Source: Streptomyces cinerochromogenes
Lineage (GTDB): Bacteria; Actinomycetota; Actinomycetes; Streptomycetales; Streptomycetaceae
Reading direction: 5' to 3'
Length of the DNA: 64,000 nucleotides
Assembly: GCF_014648635.1 (NCBI RefSeq)
Contig: NZ_BMRM01000002.1
Span: 434,001-498,000, forward strand
The position numbers and the translations under genes are program-made. The notes under the pieces were generated by a model. It worked only from the letters and a program-made list of their open reading frames with translations, was not told where the DNA came from and ran no database searches. Shown here piece by piece: positions 7,009-16,584 of the stretch (within the stretch, counting starts at the first letter, position 1; every line of letters begins with the position of its first letter).

Positions 7009-8133
7009 TCAGCTGAGCGTGTTGACGGCCGCCGCGTCGTACGGCTTCAGCTCGTCGAAGCGGTCGGAGAGCACCTTGGCCGCCCACTCCGGGTCCTGGA
7101 GCAGCGCGCGGCCGATGGCCACCATGTCGAACTCGTCGGCCTCCAGGCGGTCCAGCAGGTTGTCGAGGCCCTGGACCGGGGAGCCCTCGCCCTGGAACGC
7201 GTTGATGAAGTCGCCGTCGAGGCCCACCGAGCCGACGGTGATGGTCTGCTTGCCGGTGAGCTTCTTGGTCCAGCCGGCCAGGTTCAGGTCGGAGCCGTCG
7301 AACTCGGGGAGCCAGTAGCGGCGGGTGGAGGCGTGGAAGACGTCGACGCCGGCCGCGGCGAGCGGGGTGAGGATGGCCTCCAGCTCCTCGGGGGTCTCGG
7401 CGAGCCGGGCGGTGTAGTCCTGCTGCTTCCACTGCGAGTAGCGGAAGATGATCGGGAACTCGGGCGAGACCGCCTCGCGCACGGCGGCCACGATCTCGGC
7501 GGAGAACCTGGTACGGGCCACCGGGTCGCCGCCGTAGGCGTCCGTACGGCGGTTCGTGGCCGCCCACAGGAACTGGTCGAGCAGGTAGCCGTGGGCGCCG
7601 TGGATCTCCACGCCGTCGAAGCCGATGCGCTCGGCGGCGGCAGCGGCCTCGGCGAACGCGGCGATGACGTCGTCCAGGTCCTGCTGGGTCATCTCCTTGC
7701 CGGTGGGCTCGGCGCCGGCGGTCTCGATGCCGGAGGGGCCCATCGCGGGGGCGTCCGGGAAGGGGGCGTCGCCCTGCTTGCGGACCATGCCGATGTGCCA
7801 CAGCTGCGGCACGATCCGGCCGCCGGCCGCGTGCACGTCCTCGGCCACCTTCGCCCAGCCCGCCAGCTGCTCCTCGCCGTGGAAGCGGGGGACGCGGTCG
7901 CTCTGCCCCGCCGACTCGTGGCCCACGTACGTGCCCTCGGTGACGATCAGACCGACACCGGCGGCGGCGCGGCGCGCGTAGTACGAGCGCACGTCCTCAC
8001 CCGGGATGCCGCCCGGGGAGAACATCCGGGTCATCGGCGCCATCACGATCCGGTTCGGGACGGTGAGGCCGTTCAGCGTGATCGGCCGGGACAGGACGCG
8101 GGCCGCGCGGGAGGCGGGGGTCGTGGTGGTCAC
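7009..8133 (-). CDS. NADH:flavin oxidoreductase of the old yellow enzyme family
   Basis: A 374-residue FMN-dependent ene-reductase, close to the usual 360-380. Features: LNGLTVPNRIVMAPMTRMFS near residues 20-40 (FMN-binding barrel strand), GLIVTEGTYV near 62, LWHIGMV near 112, FDGVEIHGAHGYLLDQFL near 170-190 (the classic H-x-AHGYL motif that positions the substrate carbonyl), RTDAYGGDPVARTRF near 198, and VAIGRALLQDP near 340. It probably reduces activated C=C bonds of electrophiles. A GAGGAG ribosome binding site precedes the GTG start. An AT-rich palindrome ACTTTAAGT sits about 80 bases upstream and may be an operator. No dedicated regulator is adjacent. Confidence 0.88.
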   Translation of the reverse strand: MTTTTPASRAARVLSRPITLNGLTVPNRIVMAPMTRMFSPGGIPGEDVRSYYARRAAAGVGLIVTEGTYVGHESAGQSDRVPRFHGEEQLAGWAKVAEDVHAAGGRIVPQLWHIGMVRKQGDAPFPDAPAMGPSGIETAGAEPTGKEMTQQDLDDVIAAFAEAAAAAERIGFDGVEIHGAHGYLLDQFLWAATNRRTDAYGGDPVARTRFSAEIVAAVREAVSPEFPIIFRYSQWKQQDYTARLAETPEELEAILTPLAAAGVDVFHASTRRYWLPEFDGSDLNLAGWTKKLTGKQTITVGSVGLDGDFINAFQGEGSPVQGLDNLLDRLEADEFDMVAIGRALLQDPEWAAKVLSDRFDELKPYDAAAVNTLS

Positions 8134-8356
8134 GTGGGGGCTCCTCGTTCGGGAGGGGACGGACGGTCGGGGTTACCGGCTGGTATGTGCGCACGCATTG
8201 TTGCAGCACTTTAAGTAATACCGGATACGCCTCCGAGATTCCCGCCCCGCCCCCGAGCACCTGTGTGATCCCGGCCATGCGGGGGCCTCAGGGAGGGGTA
8301 CTGGGGGGCTCGCAGAAGGGGCCGCAGGGGGCGGACGGATCTGCCCCTCACATGCC

Positions 8357-8398
8357 CGAGGGCGGCACCCCAGTCGGAGACTGGAAGTGCCGCCCTCG
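8357..8398 (-). terminator. Rho-independent-type terminator of groEL
   Basis: A 12-bp perfect stem (cgagggcggcac / gtgccgccctcg) encloses a second small stem (ccagt / actgg). It lies 34 bases past the groEL stop. There is no U-tract, as is common in Streptomyces terminators. Confidence 0.75.
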
Positions 8399-8431
8399 GT
8401 CCGTAGGACAGGCGATCAACCCTCAGGTCGA

Positions 8432-10162
<1,731 letters not shown>

Positions 10163-10181
10163 TCACCGACCCGGTCCTTCG

Positions 10182-10208
10182 CTGTCACTCTCACCTTCAG
10201 AGTGCTAA
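10182..10208. promoter_or_regulatory. CIRCE element 1 (HrcA operator) upstream of groEL
   Basis: CTGTCACTC-N9-GAGTGCTAA compared with the consensus TTAGCACTC-N9-GAGTGCTAA: the right half is perfect (9/9) and the left half matches 6/9. It is the groEL-proximal member of a pair. HrcA represses heat-shock genes through this element. Confidence 0.85.
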
Positions 10209-10217
10209 CGCCAATGA

Positions 10218-10244
10218 TTAGCACTCGGCATGGTCGAGTGCAAG
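10218..10244. promoter_or_regulatory. CIRCE element 2 (HrcA operator) upstream of groEL
   Basis: TTAGCACTC-N9-GAGTGCAAG: the left half is perfect and the right half matches 7/9. It is spaced nine bases from element 1, so the four half-sites form a regular array with 18-base periodicity. Confidence 0.85.
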
Positions 10245-10304
10245 CGCCCGGCGGGGTACGGCGCCGCCGTCAGCCCCCCGCGAACAGAGGCGTCCGGGCA
10301 CGGC

Positions 10305-10340
10305 GAAGGGCCCGCACCCTCTGCGAGGTGCGGGCCCTTC
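10305..10340 (-). terminator. Terminator of the cold-shock gene
   Basis: A perfect 14-bp stem (gaagggcccgcacc / ggtgcgggcccttc) with an 8-base loop ends 13 bases past the cold-shock stop codon. It insulates groEL from read-through. Confidence 0.9.
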
Positions 10341-10353
10341 ACGCAAGAAACGT

Positions 10354-10557
10354 TCAGGCGGTGACGCGAACCATGTCGGCCTGCGGGCCCTTCTGGCCCT
10401 GCGAGATCTCGAACTCGACCCGCTGGCCCTCTTCCAGGGTGCGGTAGCCGTCCATCTGAATCGCGCTGTAGTGGACGAAGACGTCCGCACCACCGTCGAC
10501 CGCGATGAAGCCGTACCCCTTCTCCGCGTTGAACCACTTGACGGTGCCCTGAGCCAT
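10354..10557 (-). CDS. Cold-shock-domain protein (CspA family)
   Basis: A 67-residue single cold-shock domain, [20 protein letters not shown], with RNP1 (KGYGFI) and RNP2-like VFVHYSAI, followed by [14 protein letters not shown] and the typical ending ADMVRVTA. It binds single-stranded RNA/DNA and acts as an RNA chaperone. Length and motifs are standard. The GGGGAG ribosome binding site 8 bases before the ATG fixes the start. The gene is preceded by an unusually long and comparatively AT-rich intergenic region and followed by its own strong terminator. It is probably the scoF-type cold-shock gene adjacent to groEL2 in streptomycetes. Confidence 0.95.
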   Translation of the reverse strand: MAQGTVKWFNAEKGYGFIAVDGGADVFVHYSAIQMDGYRTLEEGQRVEFEISQGQKGPQADMVRVTA

Positions 10558-10913
10558 GCCTAACTCCCCTATTACTGGCCCTTGCACAGATCCACACTTC
10601 GCGGACCCGGGTCAGACCTCACCCCCCATTGGTCGGGGGCGTGCGCCGGAACGCGTCGACCGCGGCTGAATGTATCTGTCCAACTGCCGTCTGCAACAGG
10701 TCAATCGGACGAGAATTCTGGACGCAGGCGGTCCGGAATCTGGGGAGAATTCACCCGAATTCGGGGCAAGTCGGGCCCCATAAATGCCGCAAAAGCCACA
10801 GAGAACCCGCACACTTTGGCTACTTCTTGTCGGGGCGCGCGGCATGTTTTCAGGGCCCGCGACGAGAAGGCCCCGGCCGTGTTCCCCAACTCTACCGCGC
10901 TCAATCACACAGA
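10558..10913. other. Long AT-richer upstream region of the cold-shock gene
   Basis: About 350 bases without a credible gene. Base composition is visibly lower in GC than the coding sequence around it. It holds three GAATTC hexamers within 50 bases (10713, 10747, 10757), the last two spaced 10 bases apart. A long leader is typical for cold-shock mRNAs, so part of this is probably promoter plus 5' untranslated region. Confidence 0.5.
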
Positions 10914-10948
10914 ATTGCCCCCTCCGCTTCTCTCGCGGAGGGGGCAAT
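10914..10948. terminator. Terminator downstream of the thrC-cysO operon
   Basis: A perfect 14-bp stem (attgccccctccgc / gcggagggggcaat) with a 7-base loop, about 58 bases past the sulfur-carrier stop codon. The A/T ends of the stem give a T-containing tail in the leftward direction. Confidence 0.85.
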
Positions 10949-10960
10949 CCGATGGACACT

Positions 10961-10985
10961 CGGTAATCGACGTTACCGATGGTAA
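10961..10985. repeat. Overlapping inverted repeats cggtaa-N6-ttaccg and ttacc-N3-ggtaa
   Basis: Three GGTAA half-sites in alternating orientation lie between the sulfur-carrier stop and its terminator. The symmetry suggests a protein-binding site, but nothing in the position identifies the gene it would control. Confidence 0.35.
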
Positions 10986-11005
10986 TGAGCGGACATATGG
11001 ACGGC

Positions 11006-11281
11006 TCAGCCGCCCGCGACCGCCGGAATGATCGACACGCCGGCACCGTCCGGCGTCACCGTCTCCAGGCCCTGCTCGAAACGGACGTCGTCGTCGTTGA
11101 CGTACACGTTCACGAAGCGGCGCAGCCTGCCCTGGTCGTCCAGCACCCGCGCGGCGATGCCCGTGTGGTTCTTCTCCAGGTCGGCGATGACCTCGGCGAG
11201 CGTCGCGCCCTCGGCGGCGACCTCCGCCTGCCCGCCGGTGTAGGTGCGCAGGATGGTGGGGATGCGAACGGTCACGCTCAT
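11006..11281 (-). CDS. CysO/MoaD/ThiS-family sulfur carrier protein
   Basis: A 91-residue ubiquitin-like protein ending in PAVAGG. The C-terminal di-glycine is the site of thiocarboxylation. The sequence (VRIPTILRTYTGGQAEV, then FVNVYVNDDDVRFEQGL) is closest to CysO, the thiocarboxylated sulfur donor for CysM-type cysteine synthesis in actinobacteria, and less like MoaD of molybdopterin synthesis. No cysM or Mec peptidase gene is adjacent here. It overlaps the 3' end of threonine synthase by four bases, so the two are translationally coupled. Both lie behind a SAM riboswitch, which argues for a sulfur amino acid role. Confidence 0.85.
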   Translation of the reverse strand: MSVTVRIPTILRTYTGGQAEVAAEGATLAEVIADLEKNHTGIAARVLDDQGRLRRFVNVYVNDDDVRFEQGLETVTPDGAGVSIIPAVAGG

Positions 11282-12561
11282 GCGAGGCCAGCCTCTCGGA
11301 AGGAGTCCAGGGTCGGGCGGATGGTGGCGGTGAGGCCGGTGCCGGCCACCGCGTCGAGGGTCTTCAGGCCGTCGCCGGTGTTGAGGACGACCGTGGTCTT
11401 CGCCGGGTCCAGCAGGCCCGCCTCGAGCAGCTTGCGGGTGACGCCGACGGTCACGCCGCCGGCCGTCTCCGCGAAGATGCCCTCGGTGCGGGCCAGCAGC
11501 TTGATGGCGTCCACGATCTGCTCGTCCGTCACGTCCTCCACGGCACCGCCGGTGCGGCGGGCGATGTCCAGCACGTACGGACCGTCGGCCGGGTTGCCGA
11601 TGGCCAGGGACTTGGCGATGGTGTTCGGCTTCTGCGGGCGGACCACGTCGTGGCCGGCCTTGAAGGCGGTGGACACCGGGGAGCAGCCCTCGGCCTGCGC
11701 CCCGAAGATCTTGTACGGCCTGTCCTCGACCAGGCCCAGCCTGATCAGCTCCTGGAGACCCTTGTCGATCTTCGTGAGCTGGGAGCCGGAGGCGATCGGG
11801 ACGACCAGCTGGTCGGGCAGGCGCCAGCCCAGCTGCTCGGCGATCTCGTAGGCGAGGGTCTTGGAGCCCTCCGCGTAGTACGGCCGCAGGTTGACGTTGA
11901 CGAAGCCCCAGCCCTCGCCGGCCGGGTCGCCGATCAGCTCGGAGCAGAAGCGGTTCACGTCGTCGTAGTTGCCCTGGATGCCGACCAGCTCACCGCCGTA
12001 GACCGCGGCCATGACGACCTTGCCCTGCTCCAGGTCGTGCGGGATGAACACGCAGGAGCGGAAGCCGGCCCGGGCGGCGGCGGCGCCGACGGCGCCGGCC
12101 AGGTTGCCGGTGGAGGAGCAGGAGAGGGTGGTGAAGCCGAAGGCGCGGGCGGCCTCCAGGGCCTGGGCGACGACCCGGTCCTTGAAGGAGTGGGTCGGGT
12201 TGCCGGAGTCGTCCTTCACGTACAGCCCGCCGGTCACGCCCAGTTCGCGCGCCAGGTTGTCGGCCTTGACGAGCTTGGTCCAGCCGGGGTTCAGGTTGGG
12301 CTTGCCGGCGACGTCCGCGGGCACCGGCAGCAGCGGGGCGTACCGCCAGATGTTCGCGGGACCGGCCTCGATGCGACGGCGCAGTTCCTCGGTGTCGTAG
12401 GCGGAGAAGTCGTAGGCGATCTCGAGCGGGCCGAAGCACTCCTCACAGGCGAAGACCGGGCCGAGCGGCACGCGGTGACCGCACTCGCGACAGCTCAGTG
12501 CGGCGGCGGGGCCGAGGTCGACGGTGGATTCGCTGGAGGTTGCAACTGTCTGCACAGCCAT
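11278..12561 (-). CDS. thrC: Threonine synthase with N-terminal zinc-ribbon segment
   Basis: A 427-residue PLP enzyme that converts O-phosphohomoserine to threonine. Residues about 24-45 read CRECGHRVPLGPVFACEECF, a four-cysteine knuckle seen in the longer actinobacterial and plant-like class. The PLP lysine is in GNPTHSFKDRVVAQAL near 120-135. The phosphate-binding segments SCSSTGNLAGAVGAAAARAG and VVPIASGSQLTKI are present. It competes with methionine synthesis for the homoserine pathway. The start ATG lies 20 bases from the end of a SAM-I riboswitch, with AGAAAGGGCC as ribosome binding site between them. The sulfur carrier gene overlaps its stop. Confidence 0.95.
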   Translation of the reverse strand: MAVQTVATSSESTVDLGPAAALSCRECGHRVPLGPVFACEECFGPLEIAYDFSAYDTEELRRRIEAGPANIWRYAPLLPVPADVAGKPNLNPGWTKLVKADNLARELGVTGGLYVKDDSGNPTHSFKDRVVAQALEAARAFGFTTLSCSSTGNLAGAVGAAAARAGFRSCVFIPHDLEQGKVVMAAVYGGELVGIQGNYDDVNRFCSELIGDPAGEGWGFVNVNLRPYYAEGSKTLAYEIAEQLGWRLPDQLVVPIASGSQLTKIDKGLQELIRLGLVEDRPYKIFGAQAEGCSPVSTAFKAGHDVVRPQKPNTIAKSLAIGNPADGPYVLDIARRTGGAVEDVTDEQIVDAIKLLARTEGIFAETAGGVTVGVTRKLLEAGLLDPAKTTVVLNTGDGLKTLDAVAGTGLTATIRPTLDSFREAGLA

Positions 12562-12581
12562 GTGAGGCGAGGCCCTTTCTC

Positions 12582-12720
12582 CTCATCTTCCTCACGACGC
12601 ATCTCGCCGTGAGACGGATTTGGCACCTTCCCTAGCCGGGAGCCTCGCTTCGAGGACGAGAATCGGCTGGAGGGTTGCCGGGGCTTCATCGGGCCGTGTC
12701 CCTCTGCCCCTCTGGATGAG
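12582..12720 (-). promoter_or_regulatory. SAM-I (S-box) riboswitch upstream of thrC
   Basis: Read on the minus strand, the leader starts CTCATCCAGAGGGGCAGAG. It then has GGGACACGGCCCGATGAAGC, CCCCGGCAACC, GGAAGGTGCCAAATCC, and closes with a P1 partner AAGATGAG. These are the S-box landmarks in the correct order: the P1 pair (CTCATC / GATGAG), the kink-turn and P2 region, GCCCGATGAA-type P2/P3 junction, CGGCAACC, and GGTGCCAA(A/T)TCC in P4. P1 ends about 20 bases from the thrC start, so SAM binding probably controls access to the ribosome binding site. No obvious terminator lies between. Confidence 0.93.
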
Positions 12721-12878
12721 CGGTATGCGGTTGTGAACGCCGGTCGACCCCCGACATGCGATGGTCATCGGCGTTGTTCAAGACTGTAACCGAAGGCCAG
12801 GACAGTTGAGATAGTCGTCCGAACCGCGAGATGGATCACACGGTGGTGTGTGGTCGTGACAGTGAGGAGCCGCCGACC

Positions 12879-13823
12879 GTGCTGGAAGAAGTCGAGCGCT
12901 GGCTGAGCACCCGCTCCTGGTCCGTGGCCGACCGCCCCCTGCACCAGGTGCTGGCCGCCAAGCAGCGCAGCGGCCAGACGATCAGCGTCGTGCTGCCCGC
13001 CCTCAACGAGGAGGAGACCGTCGGCGACATCGTCGCGGTCATCCGGCACGACCTCGTGGAGCGGGCGCCGCTCGTCGACGAGATCGTGGTCGTCGACTCC
13101 GGCTCCACCGACCGCACCTCCGAGGTCGCCGCCCGCGCCGGCGCCCGGGTCGTTCACCGCGACGACATCCTGCCCCGGATCCCCGCCGTCCCCGGCAAGG
13201 GCGAGGTGCTGTGGCGCTCGCTGCTGGTGACCGGCGGGGACATCGTCTGCTTCATCGACGCCGACCTGAAGGAGTTCTCCTCCGACTTCGTCACCGGGAT
13301 CGTCGGCCCGTTGCTCACCGACCCGGACGTCGACCTGGTCAAGGGCATGTACGACCGCCCGCTCGCCGGCAGTGCCGGGCAGGGCGGCCGGGTCACCGAA
13401 CTCATGGCCCGTCCGCTGCTGAACATGCACTGGCCGCAGCTGGCCGGGTTCGTGCAGCCGCTGGGCGGGGAGTACGCGGCCCGCCGCTCCCTGCTGGAGC
13501 AGCTGCCGTTCCCCGTCGGCTACGGCGTGGAGCTGGGCATGCTGGTGGACGCGCTGCACCTGGTGGGCCTGGACGCGCTGGCCCAGGTCGACGTCGGCGT
13601 GCGCAAGCACCGGCACCAGGACGGGCAGGCGCTCGGCCGGATGGCGGCGGCGATCTACCGCACGGCCCAGCTGCGGCTCGCGCGCGGCCACCTCGTCCGC
13701 CCCTGCCTCACGCAGTTCGAGCGGGGCGAGGACGGGTTCGAGCCGCGCACCTACTCGGTGGACACCGAGGAACGGCCGCCCATGGTGGAGATCGCGGAGT
13801 ACGCCGAACGGAAGGTGGCGTGA
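12879..13823 (+). CDS. gpgS: Glucosyl-3-phosphoglycerate synthase
   Basis: A 314-residue GT-A glycosyltransferase (GT81). It transfers glucose from an NDP-glucose to 3-phosphoglycerate, the first step to glucosylglycerate. Landmarks: SVVLPALNEEETVGDIVAVI near 38, VVVDSGSTDRTSEVA near 72, the DxD-like metal site FIDADLKEF near 125, GGRVTELMARPLLNMHWPQL near 170, and QPLGGEYAARRSLL near 195. It is close in pattern to mycobacterial GpgS. The GTG at 12879 is preferred because GTGAGGAG lies at proper distance; an ATG 48 bases upstream is an alternative. The following otsA and otsB genes make it part of a compatible-solute cluster. The partner phosphatase is not adjacent. Confidence 0.88.
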   Translation: MLEEVERWLSTRSWSVADRPLHQVLAAKQRSGQTISVVLPALNEEETVGDIVAVIRHDLVERAPLVDEIVVVDSGSTDRTSEVAARAGARVVHRDDILPRIPAVPGKGEVLWRSLLVTGGDIVCFIDADLKEFSSDFVTGIVGPLLTDPDVDLVKGMYDRPLAGSAGQGGRVTELMARPLLNMHWPQLAGFVQPLGGEYAARRSLLEQLPFPVGYGVELGMLVDALHLVGLDALAQVDVGVRKHRHQDGQALGRMAAAIYRTAQLRLARGHLVRPCLTQFERGEDGFEPRTYSVDTEERPPMVEIAEYAERKVA

Positions 13824-13897
13824 ACGTGCCGTATACGGTCCTCCCGCCTGGCGAGCCGTACGTTTGAGCGTTTGGGGGCCGGGCTAGGTTGAGGCGT

Positions 13898-15337
13898 ATG
13901 GCTTCCACGCGTGGTGCTGCTGACAAGGCTCAGGTGCTGGTCGCGTCGAATCGCGGCCCGGTCTCCTATCAGGTGGGCGAGGACGGTGCGCTGCACGCCA
14001 GTCGCGGCGGCGGCGGCCTGGTCTCGGGGTTGTCCGCGATCGGCTCGGACGCGGGCTCGGTGTGGGTGTGCGCCGCGCTCGGCGACGGCGACCGGGCGGC
14101 GGTGCGGCGCGCGGACGGCGGGCTGCTGCCGGCCGAGGACACCGGCGGGCAGCGGGTGCGGATGCTCGACATCGATGCCACCGTGCACGCCGAGGCGTAC
14201 AACGGGATCGCCAACTCGGTGCTGTGGTTCGTCCACCACATGCTGTACCAGACGCCGCTGGAGCCGGTCTTCGACGCGGAGTTCCGCCGGCAGTGGGGGT
14301 CGTACGAGGCCTACAACCGGGCGTTCGCCGAGGCGCTGGCGGAGGAGGCCGCCGAGGGCGCGGCGGTGCTGATCCAGGACTACCACCTGGCCCTGGCCCC
14401 CCGGATGCTCCGCCAGCTCCGTCCCGACCTGCGCATCGGCCACTTCTCGCACACCCCGTGGGCGCCGCCGGACTACTTCCGTCTCCTGCCCGACGACATC
14501 GCGGCCGAGCTGCTCGGCGGCATCCTCGGTGCCGACCGGGCGGCGTTCCTGACCCGGCGGTGGGCGGACGCGTTCACCGACTGCTGTCACGCGGTGCTCG
14601 GCCCCGGCATCCCGTCCGGCACCCGGATCGGGGTGCACGGGCTCGGCGCGGACGCCGACTTCCTGCGCGAGCGGGCGCACCGGCCGGACGTGGACGAGCG
14701 GATGGCGGTGCTGCGGGCGGAGATCGGGGAGGGCCGGAAGACGATCGTCCGGGTGGACCGTACCGAGCTGTCCAAGAACATCGTGCGCGGGCTGCTGGCG
14801 TACGAGCAGCTGCTGGAGGACCACCCCGAGTGGCGCGAGAAGGTCGTCCACGTGGCCTTCGCCTACCCGTCCCGGCAGGACCTCGCCGTGTACCGCGACT
14901 ACACCGCCGAGGTGCGGCGGGTCGCGGACGAGATCAACGAGCGGTACGGCACGGCGGGCTGGACGCCGGTCGAGCTGCACGTGAAGGACGACTTCGCCCG
15001 CTCCCTGGCCGCGTACCGGCTGGCCGACGTGGCCCTGGTGAACCCCATCCGCGACGGCATGAACCTGGTCGCCAAGGAGGTCCCGGTCGTCTCCGACGCG
15101 GGCTGCGCGCTGGTGCTGTCGCGGGAGGCGGGGGCGTACGAGGAGCTGGGCGAGGACGCCTTCACGGTGAACCCGTACGACATCGCGGGCACGGCGCGGG
15201 CCCTGCACGAGGCGCTGACCCTGCCGGCCGGTGAGCGGGCGGAACGCTCGAAGCGGCTGGCGGCCGCGGCGACCGCGCTGCCGCCGGCCCGGTGGTTCCT
15301 GGACCAGCTGGACGCGCTGACCTCCCAGCCGGGCTGA
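13898..15337 (+). CDS. otsA: Alpha,alpha-trehalose-phosphate synthase
   Basis: A 479-residue GT20 enzyme that makes trehalose-6-phosphate from an NDP-glucose and glucose-6-phosphate. Motifs: VLVASNRGPVSYQ near 12-24, SRGGGGLVSGLSAIG near 36 (N-loop binding the nucleotide sugar), QDYHLALAPRML near 160, HFSHTPWAPPDYFRLLP near 182, VDRTELSKNIVRGLLAYEQ near 286, and NPIRDGMNLVAKE near 382. All substrate residues expected for OtsA are present. It starts 74 bases after gpgS in the same direction and converges with otsB, which ends four bases beyond it. The ATG after TTGAGGCGT was chosen; an in-frame TTG nine bases earlier is less likely. Confidence 0.95.
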   Translation: MASTRGAADKAQVLVASNRGPVSYQVGEDGALHASRGGGGLVSGLSAIGSDAGSVWVCAALGDGDRAAVRRADGGLLPAEDTGGQRVRMLDIDATVHAEAYNGIANSVLWFVHHMLYQTPLEPVFDAEFRRQWGSYEAYNRAFAEALAEEAAEGAAVLIQDYHLALAPRMLRQLRPDLRIGHFSHTPWAPPDYFRLLPDDIAAELLGGILGADRAAFLTRRWADAFTDCCHAVLGPGIPSGTRIGVHGLGADADFLRERAHRPDVDERMAVLRAEIGEGRKTIVRVDRTELSKNIVRGLLAYEQLLEDHPEWREKVVHVAFAYPSRQDLAVYRDYTAEVRRVADEINERYGTAGWTPVELHVKDDFARSLAAYRLADVALVNPIRDGMNLVAKEVPVVSDAGCALVLSREAGAYEELGEDAFTVNPYDIAGTARALHEALTLPAGERAERSKRLAAAATALPPARWFLDQLDALTSQPG

Positions 15338-15341
15338 GCGG

Positions 15342-16199
15342 TCAGCCGAGCTGAGCGGCCAGCGTCCCGAGCAGGTCCACGACGCCCTCCGGGCCGTCCA
15401 CCACCAGGTCGGCGCGTTCCGCCAGCTCGGTGACCTCGGTGCTGCCGCTGCACACCAGCAGGCCGGGGGTGCCCCCGGCGCGGAGTTCCTCGACGGCGGC
15501 GAAGGCGGGCAGGTCGCCGAGGTCGTCACCGGCGTAGACGACGCAGCCGGCCCGGAGGGCGCGGGCGTGGTCGAGGAGGGCCACGCCCTTGTCCATGCCG
15601 GGCGGGCGCAGCTCCAGGACCATCCGGCCGGGCTCCACGATCAGGCCGTGCCGGGCGGCGAGGTCGGCGAGGGGGGCGCGCAGGGCCTCGAACGCGGCCT
15701 GCGGGTCGGCGGCGCGGCGGGTGTGCACCGCGAGCGCCCGGCCCTTCTCCTCGATCCACGTGCCCTCGTCGGCGCCCGCGCGCCGGAGCACCGCGGGCAG
15801 CTCGGCGCGGACGGCGGCCACGCCGGGGTGCGGGGGCGGCGCGGTGACCTCGCCGGTGGCCGCGTCCCAGCGTTCGGCGCCGTAGTGACCGAGGACCGTG
15901 AGGTGCTCCAGGCCGGGGACGTCGGCGAAGCCGCCGTGGCGGACCGCGACCTCGGGCGGGCGTCCGGTGATCACGGCGACGGAGGCCACCCGGGGCGCGA
16001 GCGCGGCCAGCGCGGGTACGGCGCCGGGGTGCGCCCGGGCCTGCTCGGGGTCGGCGACGATGGGGGCGAGCGTGCCGTCGAAGTCGAGGCCTACGAGCGC
16101 GGTGCCGGGCTGCGCGAGCAGGGCGGCGAGTCCGTCCTGGCCGGCACGGGTGCGCGGGGTCGGCAGAGGGAGCCGGGGGTCCGTGGTGTGGGTGCCCAT
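15342..16199 (-). CDS. otsB: Trehalose-phosphatase
   Basis: A 285-residue HAD-superfamily phosphatase that dephosphorylates trehalose-6-phosphate. HAD motif I is GLDFDGTLAPIV near residue 37, with the nucleophilic and acid aspartates in DFD. Motif II is VAVITGRPPEVA near 72, the cap segment HYGAERWDA lies near 103, RPPGMDKGVALLDHA near 205 supplies the motif III lysine, and YAGDDLGDLPAF near 232 is motif IV. The gene converges on otsA with a 4-base gap, so the trehalose pair is arranged tail to tail and must use separate promoters. Confidence 0.95.
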   Translation of the reverse strand: MGTHTTDPRLPLPTPRTRAGQDGLAALLAQPGTALVGLDFDGTLAPIVADPEQARAHPGAVPALAALAPRVASVAVITGRPPEVAVRHGGFADVPGLEHLTVLGHYGAERWDAATGEVTAPPPHPGVAAVRAELPAVLRRAGADEGTWIEEKGRALAVHTRRAADPQAAFEALRAPLADLAARHGLIVEPGRMVLELRPPGMDKGVALLDHARALRAGCVVYAGDDLGDLPAFAAVEELRAGGTPGLLVCSGSTEVTELAERADLVVDGPEGVVDLLGTLAAQLG

Positions 16200-16262
16200 A
16201 CGGCGACCCTATCCAGGAGGACCCCGGTCCACTCCTCATCCGGGAGGGACCCGGTCCGCCGT

Positions 16263-16487
16263 TCAGCGCTCCGCGCGGCGGGCCTCCCGTATGCGGCGGA
16301 GGCGGTGGACCGTGACCGGGTCGTGGGCGAGGGCGCGCTCGTCGTCCAGGAGGGCGTTGAGGAGCTGGTAGTAGCGGACGGGGGACAGGCCGAGTTCCTC
16401 ACGGATGGCGCGTTCCTTCGCGCCGGGGCCGGGGAAGGTCCGGCGCTCCAGCGCGAGGATGGCTTTTTCGCGGGTGCCCAGTTCCAT
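16263..16487 (-). CDS. DUF3263 domain protein
   Basis: A 74-residue basic protein, MELGTREKAILALERRTFPG with GAKERAIREELGLSPVRYYQ and LLDDERALAHDPVTVHRLRR. This is the conserved DUF3263 pattern of actinobacteria, a small helical domain that resembles a helix-turn-helix. The function is unknown. It lies between otsB and the sugar-binding lipoprotein gene on the same strand, downstream of a strong terminator, so it has its own promoter. A longer in-frame start 30 bases upstream (MSVPAATVAG) exists but is less like family members. Confidence 0.8.
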   Translation of the reverse strand: MELGTREKAILALERRTFPGPGAKERAIREELGLSPVRYYQLLNALLDDERALAHDPVTVHRLRRIREARRAER

Positions 16488-16526
16488 GCCCGCCACCGTA
16501 GCGGCGGGCACCGACAACGGGCCGCC

Positions 16527-16584
16527 CTAGGGGGTTTCGTTTGGATCAGGTCGGACCCGGGCTGACCCAAACGAAACCCCCTAG
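16527..16584. terminator. 18-bp perfect stem terminator overlapping the sugar-binding protein stop codon
   Basis: The arms ctagggggtttcgtttgg and ccaaacgaaaccccctag are fully complementary and enclose 22 bases. The right arm contains the TAG stop of the leftward lipoprotein gene. It is one of the longest perfect stems in the window. Confidence 0.9.

Noticed and set aside
10612..11046. Frames in the cold-shock upstream region (both strands)
   Set aside because: Lower GC, no coding periodicity and no recognisable motif; treated as leader and promoter DNA.
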